From contig JAJRZS010000015.1 of the NCBI GenBank assembly GCA_024275135.1, positions 1 to 64,000 on the forward strand: a stretch of 64,000 nucleotides of DNA, written 5' to 3'. Numbering within the stretch: the stretch's first letter is position 1; the number at the start of each line of letters is the position of its first letter. A program made the translations under genes and the position numbers. This DNA is from Planctomycetota bacterium (GTDB lineage: Bacteria; Planctomycetota; UBA1135). A model generated the notes under the pieces. The model did no database searches and had not been told where the DNA came from. It saw only the letters and a list, made by a program, of their open reading frames with translations. Below are positions 54,012 through 63,229 of this stretch, one piece after another.

Positions 54012-55493
54012 ATGAGATTTCCGCATGGTCTGGGCCTGTTGGTCTTGCTCGTCTCCGGCTCCTGTGCGGCTCCGGATGCGGAAATCAACCTCGCTCCCTT
54101 CGTTTCCCGCCACACCGTCCCGCAGTATCAACATTTCGAATCACTGGGTGGTATTCTCCGCTATCACCGCGAAGCCGATGATCGACTATGGGCCCTTAGC
54201 CCTTTAGCCTGGCGCGAAGTCTCCGCTTCAGGGGAAGTGCGCGCCTCCTTCCTTGGCGGTCTCGGGGCTTACGAATACAACCCGGATCGTCCCCGCACCT
54301 ATGCTCGCCTCTTCCCCCTGTGGTCCTACCGCAGCGAAGTACGTGCGGATGGCATCACCGACACCGATTGGTCTATGTTGTTCTGGTTATTGGCCGGCGG
54401 CTCTAGCTCCGACCATCGCGAAGACTATTTCTGGTTTTTTCCGTTCTTTGGCACTGGCAAAGATTTCCTCACCTACGACGAGTTCTCCTTTTTCCTTTTT
54501 CCACTCTTTCTTAAAAACCGCAAGGACGAACGCACCAGTATGCATTGGTTGTGGCCGTTTTTTGGCAAAGTCGAAGGCTCCGAACAGGGCTGGCATTTTT
54601 TCCCCTTCTACGGAACGGCCAAGGTGCCTGGGAAATACCAACGCTATTACGTACTTTGGCCTATCTGGAGCCAAGCCCAAGATGCCGAAGACAACCCCCA
54701 TCCCCGAAAATCATGGATGCTATTCCCTTTGTTTGGTCGCAGCCATCAAGACGATTATGTCGCTACCACTTTGCTGCCGCCATTGATTGGCTGGGCTAAA
54801 CGCCCCTCCACTGGTTATTCCTCTTGGGGTATATGGCCGTTGTTGAAATTCGAATCCGGCGGCCGCGAATCCGCTCGCAAACTGCAAAGAATTCTTCCCT
54901 TCTGGATCCATTTTGAAAATGAGCAGACCGAATACTCAGTCTTTCTGTGGCCCTTTTTCTGGCATCGCCAAGATCATTTCAACGGCATGGAACGGGATGG
55001 CCGCTATTTTGTCCCCATTTTCTTTCACACCAAAACCAAGCGCGAAGACGGAACCAACGAACACCATTTTCGTATTTGGCCTTTTTTTAGCTACGAGATG
55101 GAGGCCAACAAGAGGACACTCCTTCGCATTCTCGATTTCGGCATCCCCCGCCTCCTCAATCCCGACAATTTTGCTCGTAGCTTTGGTTTTCTCTATCAAA
55201 TTTGGCTGGATCGAAACCAGATTAGGCCTCAGTCCATCACCGTGCATGAAAAGCGTGCTTGGTTCAACCTTTACCATGAGGCCGAAGCCGGTGGCCATAA
55301 GCGCTGGAGTGTTCCAGTCCTCGGTGGCAAGTGGACCGAGCCCAACGGTATCGTGCATTCCTCTTGGCTTTTTGGTTTAATCCGCTGGCGTAGCGGGGAG
55401 AATGGAGGCTTCGAAGCTCCCGCCTTTCCCGGCCCTGGGTGGCCCGACCTCCATCGTTTCCCCCTTGCTTCTTCAACCCAAACCCAACCATGA
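54012..55493 (+). CDS. Exported W/F-P-F/L repeat protein of the Mla operon, unknown function
   Basis: A 493-residue exported protein with no family that I recognise. A signal sequence ends near Cys18 (LVSGSC, an imperfect lipobox). The body repeats a short hydrophobic motif about a dozen times, [FLW][FLW]P[FLI][FWY] followed by a polar or charged stretch every 20-45 residues. Examples are FFPFFGTG, FLFPLFLK, LWPFFGKV, HFFPFYGT, VLWPIWSQ, MLFPLFGR, GIWPLLKF, FLWPFFWH and RIWPFFSY. This pattern suggests repeated beta-hairpins with an aromatic-Pro face, such as an outer-membrane or lipid-facing beta structure. Its stop overlaps the mlaE start as ATGA, so it is the first gene of the Mla operon and probably part of lipid transport or envelope maintenance. 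This role is inference. Confidence 0.7.
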   Translation: MRFPHGLGLLVLLVSGSCAAPDAEINLAPFVSRHTVPQYQHFESLGGILRYHREADDRLWALSPLAWREVSASGEVRASFLGGLGAYEYNPDRPRTYARLFPLWSYRSEVRADGITDTDWSMLFWLLAGGSSSDHREDYFWFFPFFGTGKDFLTYDEFSFFLFPLFLKNRKDERTSMHWLWPFFGKVEGSEQGWHFFPFYGTAKVPGKYQRYYVLWPIWSQAQDAEDNPHPRKSWMLFPLFGRSHQDDYVATTLLPPLIGWAKRPSTGYSSWGIWPLLKFESGGRESARKLQRILPFWIHFENEQTEYSVFLWPFFWHRQDHFNGMERDGRYFVPIFFHTKTKREDGTNEHHFRIWPFFSYEMEANKRTLLRILDFGIPRLLNPDNFARSFGFLYQIWLDRNQIRPQSITVHEKRAWFNLYHEAEAGGHKRWSVPVLGGKWTEPNGIVHSSWLFGLIRWRSGENGGFEAPAFPGPGWPDLHRFPLASSTQTQP

Positions 55494-56284
55494 ATCCGCT
55501 CCAACGCATCGGCGCGCGCACTCTTGCTCCTCCCATTGAGGTGGCAGGATTTGGGTTAGGCCTGGCCCTGGGCGTGCTCCGCCGCCTCCCACAAATCCCT
55601 CGGCGTTTGCGCACCACTCTCGACCAGATGTATTTGTGTGGAGTCAAAACTCTGTTGGTGGTTTTATTCGTTGGCTTCTTCATCGGCATGATTTTGGCCT
55701 TGCAACTTGGCTATGAGCTCGCCCGCTATGGCCAACAGGAGGCCGTTGGCTTTGCTGTTGCCGTTGCTATGGTGCGCGAAATGGCGCCTGTGATGACCGC
55801 GGTAGTCTTAGCCGCCAGCGTGGCCAGTGCCATGGCCGCAGAGTTAGGCACGATGAAGGTGCAAGAAGAAATTACTGCCCTTGACGTCATGTCGGTCGAT
55901 GTCTGCGGCTATCTGGTGTTTCCTCGTGTCATTGGCATGACCTTGATGGCCCCTATCCTCACCAATCTAGCCTCCATTGTGGGCATTTTGGGTGGCGCCG
56001 TCATCGCCCAAACCCAACTCGGCCTGGATTTTTCTGGTTATATGAGAAATGCCATGGAATCTCTTTCCGACAACAGCTTCTTCGGTCTTCCACGCGGCGT
56101 CTACTGCAGTCAAATCAAAGCTTTAATTTTCGGCTTCACCATTGCTGTCGTTGGCTGCGCAAGTGGCTTGCAAGCCCAAAACGGAGCCAGTGGTGTCGGC
56201 AATAGCACCCGCGCTGCCGTGCGCAATTCCATCATCCTAATCATTGTGCTCAACTTTTTCCTGGGCAAATTGGTCTACACATGA
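55490..56284 (+). CDS. mlaE: MlaE-like ABC transporter permease (YrbE family)
   Basis: A 264-residue permease of the MlaE/YrbE family, the inner-membrane core of phospholipid transporters between inner and outer membranes. It has about five hydrophobic helices. GYELARYGQQEAVGFAVAVAMVRE and VASAMAAELGTMKVQEEITALDVMSVD (by its ends) are family signatures with the conserved Ala-Glu-Leu-Gly-Thr-Met segment. The start overlaps the upstream stop as ATGA and its own stop overlaps mlaF as ATGA, so the three genes are translationally coupled. Confidence 0.93.
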   Translation: MNPLQRIGARTLAPPIEVAGFGLGLALGVLRRLPQIPRRLRTTLDQMYLCGVKTLLVVLFVGFFIGMILALQLGYELARYGQQEAVGFAVAVAMVREMAPVMTAVVLAASVASAMAAELGTMKVQEEITALDVMSVDVCGYLVFPRVIGMTLMAPILTNLASIVGILGGAVIAQTQLGLDFSGYMRNAMESLSDNSFFGLPRGVYCSQIKALIFGFTIAVVGCASGLQAQNGASGVGNSTRAAVRNSIILIIVLNFFLGKLVYT

Positions 56285-57009
56285 TTCGTTTCGAGAATGT
56301 CCACAAAACTTTTGGCCAGCAACATGTCTTGCGCGGCGTGGATTTCTCCGTAGACAAAGGCAAGTCCCTTGTCATCATGGGGCCGAGCGGCTCGGGAAAA
56401 AGCGTCATTATCAAACATCTCATTGGGCTGTTGCATCCCGACCAAGGCTCTGTACATATTCTCGGCAAAGACGTCGCCTCTCTCGACCAAGCCGGGCTGC
56501 AACAGTTGCGCAAAGATATGGGGTATTTGTTTCAACATTCTGCGCTCATTAACTGGCTGTCGGTTTTCGACAACATCGCCCTGCCATTGCGCGAAACAAC
56601 CTCCATGTCCAAGAATTCCATTGAGGCCAAAGTCATGGAGGTGCTTGGTTTGGTGAAAATGGAAGATGCGCGACACAAATTCCCCAGCCAAATCTCAGGT
56701 GGCATGCAAAAACGTGTTGGCCTGGCCCGCGCCTTGGTCACCGAGCCCTCCATCATTCTCTACGATGAACCCGAAGCTGGTCTGGATCCAGAAATGTCCG
56801 CCAGTGTTAGCCACATGATGCGCCGTCTCAAAGAGGAATACGGCATGACTTCGGTTACGGTTACCCACAGTGTGAACTGCGCCTTGACCGTGGCCGACAC
56901 TTTGGCCGTGTTCGAACATGGCCGTTTCTTAATCTCCGGCCCCCCTACCGAAGTTCTTAATTCCGATCACACTCGGGTACGCGAGTTCCTTGGCGCACCC
57001 ATCGACTAA
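56281..57009 (+). CDS. mlaF: MlaF-like ABC transporter ATPase
   Basis: A 242-residue ATPase. Walker A is GPSGSGKS near residues 37-44, the ABC signature is ISGGMQKRVGLARAL, and Walker B is IILYDEPEAGLDP. The modified QHSALINWLSVFDN Q-loop region and EYGMTSVTVTHSV match MlaF. It overlaps mlaE by four bases and ends one base before mlaD. Confidence 0.95.
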   Translation: MIRFENVHKTFGQQHVLRGVDFSVDKGKSLVIMGPSGSGKSVIIKHLIGLLHPDQGSVHILGKDVASLDQAGLQQLRKDMGYLFQHSALINWLSVFDNIALPLRETTSMSKNSIEAKVMEVLGLVKMEDARHKFPSQISGGMQKRVGLARALVTEPSIILYDEPEAGLDPEMSASVSHMMRRLKEEYGMTSVTVTHSVNCALTVADTLAVFEHGRFLISGPPTEVLNSDHTRVREFLGAPID

Positions 57010-57010
57010 C

Positions 57011-58117
57011 ATGGAAAAAACTGCACGTCGAGATTTCATTCTTGGACTCGTGTTTTTTGGAGCCATCGCCATGCTCCTTTATTACACGATTGTCCTCACG
57101 GGTTTCAGCTTCTCCGACAAAATCTATATGACCGCCTACTTTCCTAACGCCAACGGCCTCAAGGAGGGCGACGCGGTGTTGGTTGCTGGTCGGCCGACGG
57201 GAACGGTTCGAGCCGTAGAGTTTTTAGATAACCGGCCCGAAGATCGCCGTATCGCCGTGCGCATGGAATTTGTCGAAGCTCCCACCCTGCATGAAGGCTA
57301 TTTTCTGCGTATCGCCGAATTTACAGTTCTGGGCGGACGCGTCGTTCAAATTGAGCCCGGCCCTTTTCTCAATCCCAAAATCCCCGCCGACGCCGAGCTG
57401 ATTGGCACTGTAGAGTCCTCGGCTCTTGCCCAATTCAGCAAATTGCTGGAGGAAAACGACGAGGATATCACATCCATTGTGCAAAACCTGCGCACCACCA
57501 CCGAAGACCTCGCCCACGGTAGCGGTGTATTGGGTTCCCTTTTGCACGATGAACAGATGGGCAAAAAGCTGAAAGCCACGGTGGTGGATTTCTCGGAACT
57601 AATTTCCGACCTCAAACATGGCAAGGGCACCTTAGGTGCTTTATTAACCAACGAAGAGACCAAGGAGCAGGTTTTGGGGATCGTAGAAGATTCGGCCAAT
57701 CTGGTTGCGGATTTGAGCACCATCGTGCAGGATGCGCGCAATGGCCAAGGCCTATTGGGAGCCATGCTCAACGACCCCATCCTGCGGGAAGAAAGCACCT
57801 CCTTGGTCCACAATTTGGAAGAAACTGCGGAGAAACTCAATCTGGTCATCACCGATGCCACCACGGGCAAGGGACTTCTTGGTACAATCATTGCCGACGA
57901 GCAGATTGCCGCCGATGCCCAATCCTTTCTCGCTGATCTTTCTGAGGTCACCCGGCGTCTCAAGGATGGGGAAGGCAGTCTCGGACGCTTACTCTCCGAA
58001 GACCAAGCCTACGAAGAGCTGTTAATGGCTCTGAAATCCCTTAACGGCCAGCTCGAGGACGCGCGTGAAGCGCAACCGATTACGACATTCACCCAATTGC
58101 TGTTTGGCTCGTTCTGA
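57011..58117 (+). CDS. mlaD: MlaD-like MCE-domain protein with C-terminal GxGxLG repeats
   Basis: A 368-residue MCE-domain protein that shuttles lipids. One N-terminal transmembrane helix (LGLVFFGAIAMLLYYTIVLT) precedes the MCE domain (about residues 38-115: AYFPNANGLKEGDAVLVAG). The remaining 250 residues are helical and carry five copies of a G-x-G-x-LG-x-LL motif (GVLGSLLHDEQ, GTLGALLTNEE, GLLGAMLNDPI, GLLGTIIADEQ, GSLGRLLSEDQ) spaced about 45 residues apart. E. coli MlaD lacks this long tail, so this is a tail-extended form that could form a longer channel or bridge. The start follows mlaF by one base. Confidence 0.9.
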   Translation: MEKTARRDFILGLVFFGAIAMLLYYTIVLTGFSFSDKIYMTAYFPNANGLKEGDAVLVAGRPTGTVRAVEFLDNRPEDRRIAVRMEFVEAPTLHEGYFLRIAEFTVLGGRVVQIEPGPFLNPKIPADAELIGTVESSALAQFSKLLEENDEDITSIVQNLRTTTEDLAHGSGVLGSLLHDEQMGKKLKATVVDFSELISDLKHGKGTLGALLTNEETKEQVLGIVEDSANLVADLSTIVQDARNGQGLLGAMLNDPILREESTSLVHNLEETAEKLNLVITDATTGKGLLGTIIADEQIAADAQSFLADLSEVTRRLKDGEGSLGRLLSEDQAYEELLMALKSLNGQLEDAREAQPITTFTQLLFGSF

Positions 58118-58125
58118 GCCTTCCG

Positions 58126-59937
58126 ATGGAACTCCGCAACATCGCCATCATCGCCCATGTCGATCATGGCAAAACAACTCTCGTCGACGGCCTCTTCCGA
58201 GAAGCCGGCACTTTGGATCGTGGCCAACAAGATGCCGACCGCATCATGGACAGCAATGATCTTGAACGCGAACGAGGGATTACTATTCTTTCCAAAAACG
58301 CCGCCCTTAACTGGCAAGGTGTGCGCATCAATTTGATCGACACCCCAGGTCACGCCGACTTTGGTGGTCAGGTGGAACGGGTGCTGTCGATGGCGGATGG
58401 TGTATTGCTGGTGGTGGATGCTTTCGAAGGGGTGATGCCGCAGACACGTTTCGTGCTGCAAAAGGCTTTTGAAAACCGCCTGCGCCCCCTAGTGGTGGTC
58501 AACAAAATGGATCGGCATGATGCCCGCGCCGACGAGGTGCTAGGCGAAGTTTTCGATTTGTTTGTGGAGCTTGGTGCCGAAGAACTCGCACTGGATTTTC
58601 CAGTGGTTTATTGTTCGGCCCGCGATCGCTGGGCCAGCCTCGAAGAAAAGGAACAAGGCCGCAATATGGCACCCATGCTGGACGCCATTTTGGACCATTT
58701 TGAGCCTCCTTCCTTCGACGCTCAAGCTCCCTTGCAATTCCAAATTGGCACTTTGGATTGGAACGATTACGTTGGCCGAATTGGCATTGGTCGGGTCACC
58801 CGCGGCACTCTACGCCAAGGCGACGAAGTTCGCTGGGTCACCAACGATGGTCAGCGCAAACGCGGACGCATCAAAGAGCTTTATTGCTACGCGGGCATGG
58901 AGCGTGTACCCGCTACTTCTATCCAGGCTGGCGATATCGCCTGCGTGGCCGGAATGGAGGGGCTTGGCTTGGGCGACACCCTCTGCGATTTGGTGGAAGT
59001 TGACCCACTACCTCCCATTTGCGTGGAAGCTCCCACCATCGAGATGGAATTTTTGGTCAACGACTCCCCCTTTGCTGGCAAGGAGGGTACTTACGTCACC
59101 TCGCGCCAGGTGCAGGAGCGCATCGAACGCGCCTCGATGATGGATCCGGCTCTGCGTGTACGTATTGGCCCCTCTGGCGGCTATCTCGTCGCTGGCCGCG
59201 GCGTCCTTCATCTAGGCATCCTCATTGAGAATATGCGCCGCGAAGGTTATGAATTTGCAGTGGGCTCGCCACGCGTACTCCTCAAGGAAGAGAACGGCAA
59301 AGTCCTTGAGCCGCTGGAGGACGCTCGGGTGGATGTGCCAGAAGAGAGCATGGGCAAGGTGATTGAGTTCTTTGGCAAACGCGGAGCAGAAATCAAGGAT
59401 ATGACCCGCCAAGGCACACGCGCAAGTTTGTTTTTGAGCATCCCCACGCGTGGTTTAATTGGCGCCCGCACCCAGGTTCTCACCCTCACCCGCGGCGAAG
59501 GCGTGCTCACCTCCGTCATGGCAGGCTATGGACCCCGCACTTGTGAAATTGAAACCCGCCACAACGGGGTCTTGGTTTCCTCTGATAGCGGTCAAGCCAC
59601 CGCCTATTCTTTGCGCAACCTGGAAGACCGCGGTGTCTTCTTTGTCGAACCTGGCACCCCCATTTACGAAGGCATGGTCGTTGGCGAAAACAACAAAGAC
59701 AACGACATCGCCATCAATGTGGTGCGGGCAAAAAAGATGACCAACATTCGCTCGGCCAACAAGGAAATCGACGACAAAATTCGCGCGCCGCGAAGAATGG
59801 GGCTGGAGCAGTTTCTGGAGTATCTAGACACCGATGAACTGCTGGAAATCACCCCCCAATCCCTGCGCTTACGCAAGCGTCTTCTCAACGAGAAAATGCG
59901 CTTAAGGGCAGCGAAGTCGGCGGTTCAAATGTCGTAG
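58126..59937 (+). CDS. typA: Ribosome-associated GTPase TypA/BipA
   Basis: TypA/BipA, 603 residues, is an EF-G-like ribosome-binding GTPase needed at low temperature and under stress. The P-loop is AHVDHGKTT, followed by [21 protein letters not shown] and NKMD. The C-terminal domain with [20 protein letters not shown] is the BipA signature. It lies eight bases after mlaD and may be the last gene of the operon, although its link to lipid transport may be accidental. Its 3' end overlaps the convergent gene by 13 bases. Confidence 0.95.
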   Translation: MELRNIAIIAHVDHGKTTLVDGLFREAGTLDRGQQDADRIMDSNDLERERGITILSKNAALNWQGVRINLIDTPGHADFGGQVERVLSMADGVLLVVDAFEGVMPQTRFVLQKAFENRLRPLVVVNKMDRHDARADEVLGEVFDLFVELGAEELALDFPVVYCSARDRWASLEEKEQGRNMAPMLDAILDHFEPPSFDAQAPLQFQIGTLDWNDYVGRIGIGRVTRGTLRQGDEVRWVTNDGQRKRGRIKELYCYAGMERVPATSIQAGDIACVAGMEGLGLGDTLCDLVEVDPLPPICVEAPTIEMEFLVNDSPFAGKEGTYVTSRQVQERIERASMMDPALRVRIGPSGGYLVAGRGVLHLGILIENMRREGYEFAVGSPRVLLKEENGKVLEPLEDARVDVPEESMGKVIEFFGKRGAEIKDMTRQGTRASLFLSIPTRGLIGARTQVLTLTRGEGVLTSVMAGYGPRTCEIETRHNGVLVSSDSGQATAYSLRNLEDRGVFFVEPGTPIYEGMVVGENNKDNDIAINVVRAKKMTNIRSANKEIDDKIRAPRRMGLEQFLEYLDTDELLEITPQSLRLRKRLLNEKMRLRAAKSAVQMS

Positions 59938-61535
59938 TGCGACTGCATATACTGCGACCAATCCTCTTCCAAGAGCATCATCGGATCGGCTCCATGGAGC
60001 TCAAAGAGTTTTTCCGTAAGCTCGCGGATTTTTAGTTGGAAGTTATCCTCAAAAAGAATCGGCGCCAAGCTCCGTAGCCAAAGCTGCCCCGCCTTGCCTT
60101 TTTCCTCAGCAATGTAGGTGTAAAAAGCCCAAGATTTTGCAGTGTCTCCGTTTTCAAAATCGTAAAGCCGTTTCGGCACCAACTGGGAAAACGGAATGCC
60201 CTCATGAATGGCCACCCCAGCCATCACATCACGCAAGCCGCGCATCACCGCCACCGTCTGCGTCTCTTCCTTTTTTTTCTTCTTGTTCGCACCCTTAGCC
60301 ATGGTCCCCCCTCGCCGCGGCGGCGGCGGCTTAAAGGCGATGCAGGTGACCGAATTGCGGTTCAAAAAGTTGAAAGACAAATAATAAGCCACGCCCTCGG
60401 CCAACCAATCTTGACCGCTGCCATGCATCTGGTAGTGTCTTTCGGCCAGACGATGTCCTAGCTGGTGGATGACAATGCCCTCTAAATCTGCATCCTTATC
60501 GCACATCCAATAAGAAACAAAAACATTCCCATTTTGGGTAGAAGTGCCATGAATATTGAGCCGACGCTCACGATCAGCTCCAGAACCCCAACTGGCCTGG
60601 AAATAATCTTCATAAAACTTTTCATAATGCAGCCGTTGATCAGTAGAAAAGAAAAACTCTAAAAACAAATTATCGGGAATAAAATCTTGGAACTCCTCAT
60701 CCCGATAGGGATCCACAAACTGGGTACGAAAACCATCAATTGCGGTTTCTCCCAGCTCCAAAAGGCGGGACACATGCTCGTCGTCAATGCCCGTGTGGTA
60801 GACAATTTTCAAATGCATGCTTTCTTGGGTATGAAAATTCAAATCTGGGCCACCCAACTCATGCGCTACTGCAGTCAAATCAGGATCCACATCGACCTTG
60901 TGAATCGAGTTAATGGCAGCATCTTTGCGCGCCTTCTTTGCCACCGACACTCGTTTCTTCGCTCGAAAAAGTTCGCGCTCCAATTTGTTTGCCGCCTTCG
61001 GATAACCAGTTTGCTGAAGCCACATCTGCAACAATTCCATCTCCCGTACATACTGCTGGTGAAAAGAAAACCAAGCGGCACTACCTTCACTTTCCTCCTT
61101 CCGCAATGCTTTCAACTGATCCAAAGAATCTAAACGTCGTTGATATTCCAGCGCCAGGGTATGAAAGCTTTCGTTACGCATAAAGGGGGTAAGCCCGGCA
61201 AAGCGATCACCAGAAATCCCAATGGTGAGAGATTTCTTCTTGGTTTGCATCAATCCGTCCTTGTCAATCTTATAGGCAAGATTCAGAGGATTGCTTTGAT
61301 CCTGCACATAGAACTCCAGCCGATCATTGGGCTTCCAGGTAAAGGCGCCTCGTGAATCTCGAGACAGCCCGCCGCGTATTTCCACCAGAACTACCTGCCG
61401 ACCATTCCATGTGTACAGGAACTTCTTGTAGCCCTTGGCAAATTTGGGATCCTTAAAATCCATGGCATAGACCTGGCCCACCGCCGAGGAAGCCAACAGA
61501 AGGTAGCCCAGAAAAAGGAGGACGACTCGTACCAC
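59925..61535 (-). CDS. Exported peptidase-MA-like protein with degenerate HQLGH motif
   Basis: A 536-residue exported protein with a signal peptide (LLFLGYLLLASSAVGQVYA). The C-terminal part resembles gluzincin metallopeptidases of the MA clan: IVIHQLGHRLAE (His357 to His361) followed by WLAEGVAYY with Glu380, the third ligand. The catalytic glutamate of the expected HExxH is replaced by Gln358 (CAG for GAG), so the protein probably binds metal but is inactive. A Lys/Pro-rich low-complexity insert (PPPPRR, then KKKKKEE) lies between the helices and the C-terminus. The N-terminal half is not recognised. It starts 30 bases from the divergent M50 gene and overlaps typA. Confidence 0.68.
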   Translation of the reverse strand: MVRVVLLFLGYLLLASSAVGQVYAMDFKDPKFAKGYKKFLYTWNGRQVVLVEIRGGLSRDSRGAFTWKPNDRLEFYVQDQSNPLNLAYKIDKDGLMQTKKKSLTIGISGDRFAGLTPFMRNESFHTLALEYQRRLDSLDQLKALRKEESEGSAAWFSFHQQYVREMELLQMWLQQTGYPKAANKLERELFRAKKRVSVAKKARKDAAINSIHKVDVDPDLTAVAHELGGPDLNFHTQESMHLKIVYHTGIDDEHVSRLLELGETAIDGFRTQFVDPYRDEEFQDFIPDNLFLEFFFSTDQRLHYEKFYEDYFQASWGSGADRERRLNIHGTSTQNGNVFVSYWMCDKDADLEGIVIHQLGHRLAERHYQMHGSGQDWLAEGVAYYLSFNFLNRNSVTCIAFKPPPPRRGGTMAKGANKKKKKEETQTVAVMRGLRDVMAGVAIHEGIPFSQLVPKRLYDFENGDTAKSWAFYTYIAEEKGKAGQLWLRSLAPILFEDNFQLKIRELTEKLFELHGADPMMLLEEDWSQYMQSHYDI

Positions 61536-61565
61536 ATCTTTAGCCTACACGAAAGGTAGGATGGT

Positions 61566-62396
61566 ATGCCAAAATCTCAAGCCATGCTTCGCGCCCTGTT
61601 CCATCCCCGCCCCTGTGGCAGCCTTCTTGGCATTCCCATCCGGGTGGCCCCAGCCGTCTTTGTGCTGGTGCTTTTGGCGGTGGTTTTTGGTGGCAACGGT
61701 GCGCAACCGGGAATCATGCTTGGCCTTTTGTTTTTGTTGGCCACCGCCTTATTGGTGCACGAGCTCGCCCATGCCCTCGTCGCCCAACAATTGGGGCTGC
61801 GGGTGCTCGATATCACCGTTTGGCCTCTGGGCGGGATGGCGCGGATGGAAGGCCTGCTCGTACACCCCCAATACGAAGCCAAAGTCGCCGTCGCTGGCCC
61901 CGCAGTCAATCTCTTCTTCGGTCTCCTTTTTTCTGCTCTCCCGGGTGCTTTTGCCGCGCAAGCCGCATGGGTGCATTTCGTCCTCGGCTTAGGAAATCTT
62001 CTCCCGGCTTTCCCCCTCGACGGCGGCCGCATCTTGCGCGCATGGTTAGCCCGGCGTTCTCCTTTAGTCGACGCCACCTTTGCTGCCACCCAACTCGCCA
62101 AAACCCTTTCTTTCCTTGCTCTTTTCGTCTTTTGGCTGGCCGGTGCGTTCTGGATAGGGCTCCTCCTCGCCCTCCATCTTTGGTGGAGTGGGCAGGCGGA
62201 ATTCACCCAAGTTCTTTACCACTATGGGCGGCCTCCCGTTTTGTCGCCAGCTCAGGTTTGGCAACGCGCTTGCTATCCTTGGTTTTCCTCCAACCGCGGC
62301 ACCCCACCATCTGTGCCGAAAAACCCTACGCAGGAGGAATTGGAACGTTTCCACGGTCGGCTCGACCAGTTCTTCAAAAAACGACGCACCAAATGA
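61566..62396 (+). CDS. M50 site-2-protease-like metalloprotease
   Basis: A 276-residue integral membrane protein of the M50 (SpoIVFB-like) family. It has the motif HELAH at residues 65-69 and the third ligand Asp152 in LLPAFPLDGGRILRAW. Five to six hydrophobic segments are visible. Such enzymes cut transmembrane segments of anti-sigma factors or pro-proteins. No CBS or PDZ domain is present. A TAGGA five bases before the ATG supports the start. The stop overlaps the next gene as ATGA. Confidence 0.88.
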   Translation: MPKSQAMLRALFHPRPCGSLLGIPIRVAPAVFVLVLLAVVFGGNGAQPGIMLGLLFLLATALLVHELAHALVAQQLGLRVLDITVWPLGGMARMEGLLVHPQYEAKVAVAGPAVNLFFGLLFSALPGAFAAQAAWVHFVLGLGNLLPAFPLDGGRILRAWLARRSPLVDATFAATQLAKTLSFLALFVFWLAGAFWIGLLLALHLWWSGQAEFTQVLYHYGRPPVLSPAQVWQRACYPWFSSNRGTPPSVPKNPTQEELERFHGRLDQFFKKRRTK

Positions 62397-63229
62397 TTGC
62401 TGCCCTCGCTCTCTCTGCCTGCTTCTTTCTACCTCAGCAGCAGGTCCCCGACCGCCTCAAACCTTTGGTCCCCGCTCCTGAAAATTTCAAGCCAACTCCG
62501 CATCCTCAGCCCGAGGCCAACGTGCCTGCGCGCAGAGGCCAATTGCAAACTGGGTCCTTTGCCAACACTCCGGCCAAGCCGCCGCAAATCGCCCTCCCCT
62601 TCGACCACGATCGTCCGCTGCTGAAAATTGCAGGCATAGAAATTACGGCGCAAGATCTCAACACCCTGGTTGCCTACTACCGCAATTATCGCCAAGGTCC
62701 CGATTCCTTGCTCCTCGCTGACGCCGTGAAGGCTTTGATGCCTGCAAAAGTTTTACAGTCCATCTTTGCCCAAGATTTGCCCGCCATGAAGCGGAAGATT
62801 GAAGCCGCGCGCGCTGCTGTGCAGAATGGTGAAGATTTCGCGTCCGTGGTGCAAACCTATTCCAACGACACCGAAGCCCCTACGAAAGATGGGCGCTACA
62901 CTTTTGGGCGAGAAAAGGCCGTGCAGCCCTTCGACCGCTACAGTTTTGAAACTCCGGTGGGGACGTTATCTCCCATCTTCCTTACGGTATATGGCTACCA
63001 CTTCCTTGAAGTCCTAGCCTATGCCCAAGGCGAGAGTCGCAAAGACGATAAGACCACCATACGCCATGTACTGGTCATGTATCCACGGCTCGTCGCCTTG
63101 GAAAACTCCGGAGAAGATGTGCGGCAATGGATCAAGCAGCAGGTCAATAGTGCAGCCATCGAAGTGCTTGAGCCCGGCATGGAAAACCTCATTCCCCCCG
63201 AAAACCGGCAACAAATACAAACGAATTAG
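62393..63229 (+). CDS. Parvulin-type peptidyl-prolyl isomerase, exported
   Basis: A 278-residue protein beginning with a very short signal (MIAALALSAC, Cys10 in a lipobox-like LSAC), probably a lipoprotein or exported protein. The C-terminal part matches the PpiC/parvulin domain: GEDFASVVQTYSNDTEAPTKDG, then FETPVGTLSPIFLTVYGYHFLEVL (by its ends). The region up to residue 100 is Pro-rich. The ATG overlaps the M50 protease stop as ATGA. It could help fold exported proteins or present substrates to the membrane protease. Confidence 0.8.
   Translation: MIAALALSACFFLPQQQVPDRLKPLVPAPENFKPTPHPQPEANVPARRGQLQTGSFANTPAKPPQIALPFDHDRPLLKIAGIEITAQDLNTLVAYYRNYRQGPDSLLLADAVKALMPAKVLQSIFAQDLPAMKRKIEAARAAVQNGEDFASVVQTYSNDTEAPTKDGRYTFGREKAVQPFDRYSFETPVGTLSPIFLTVYGYHFLEVLAYAQGESRKDDKTTIRHVLVMYPRLVALENSGEDVRQWIKQQVNSAAIEVLEPGMENLIPPENRQQIQTN

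Noticed and set aside
54936-55690. Minus-strand open frames opposite the W/F-P-F repeat protein and mlaE
   Set aside because: They have no motif or ribosome binding site and lie opposite an ATGA-coupled gene chain.
61820-62392. The N-terminal 190 codons of a long plus-strand frame that ends with the PPIase
   Set aside because: This part lies in the wrong frame of the M50 protease gene. The coupled ATGA start at the end of that gene gives the real isomerase start.
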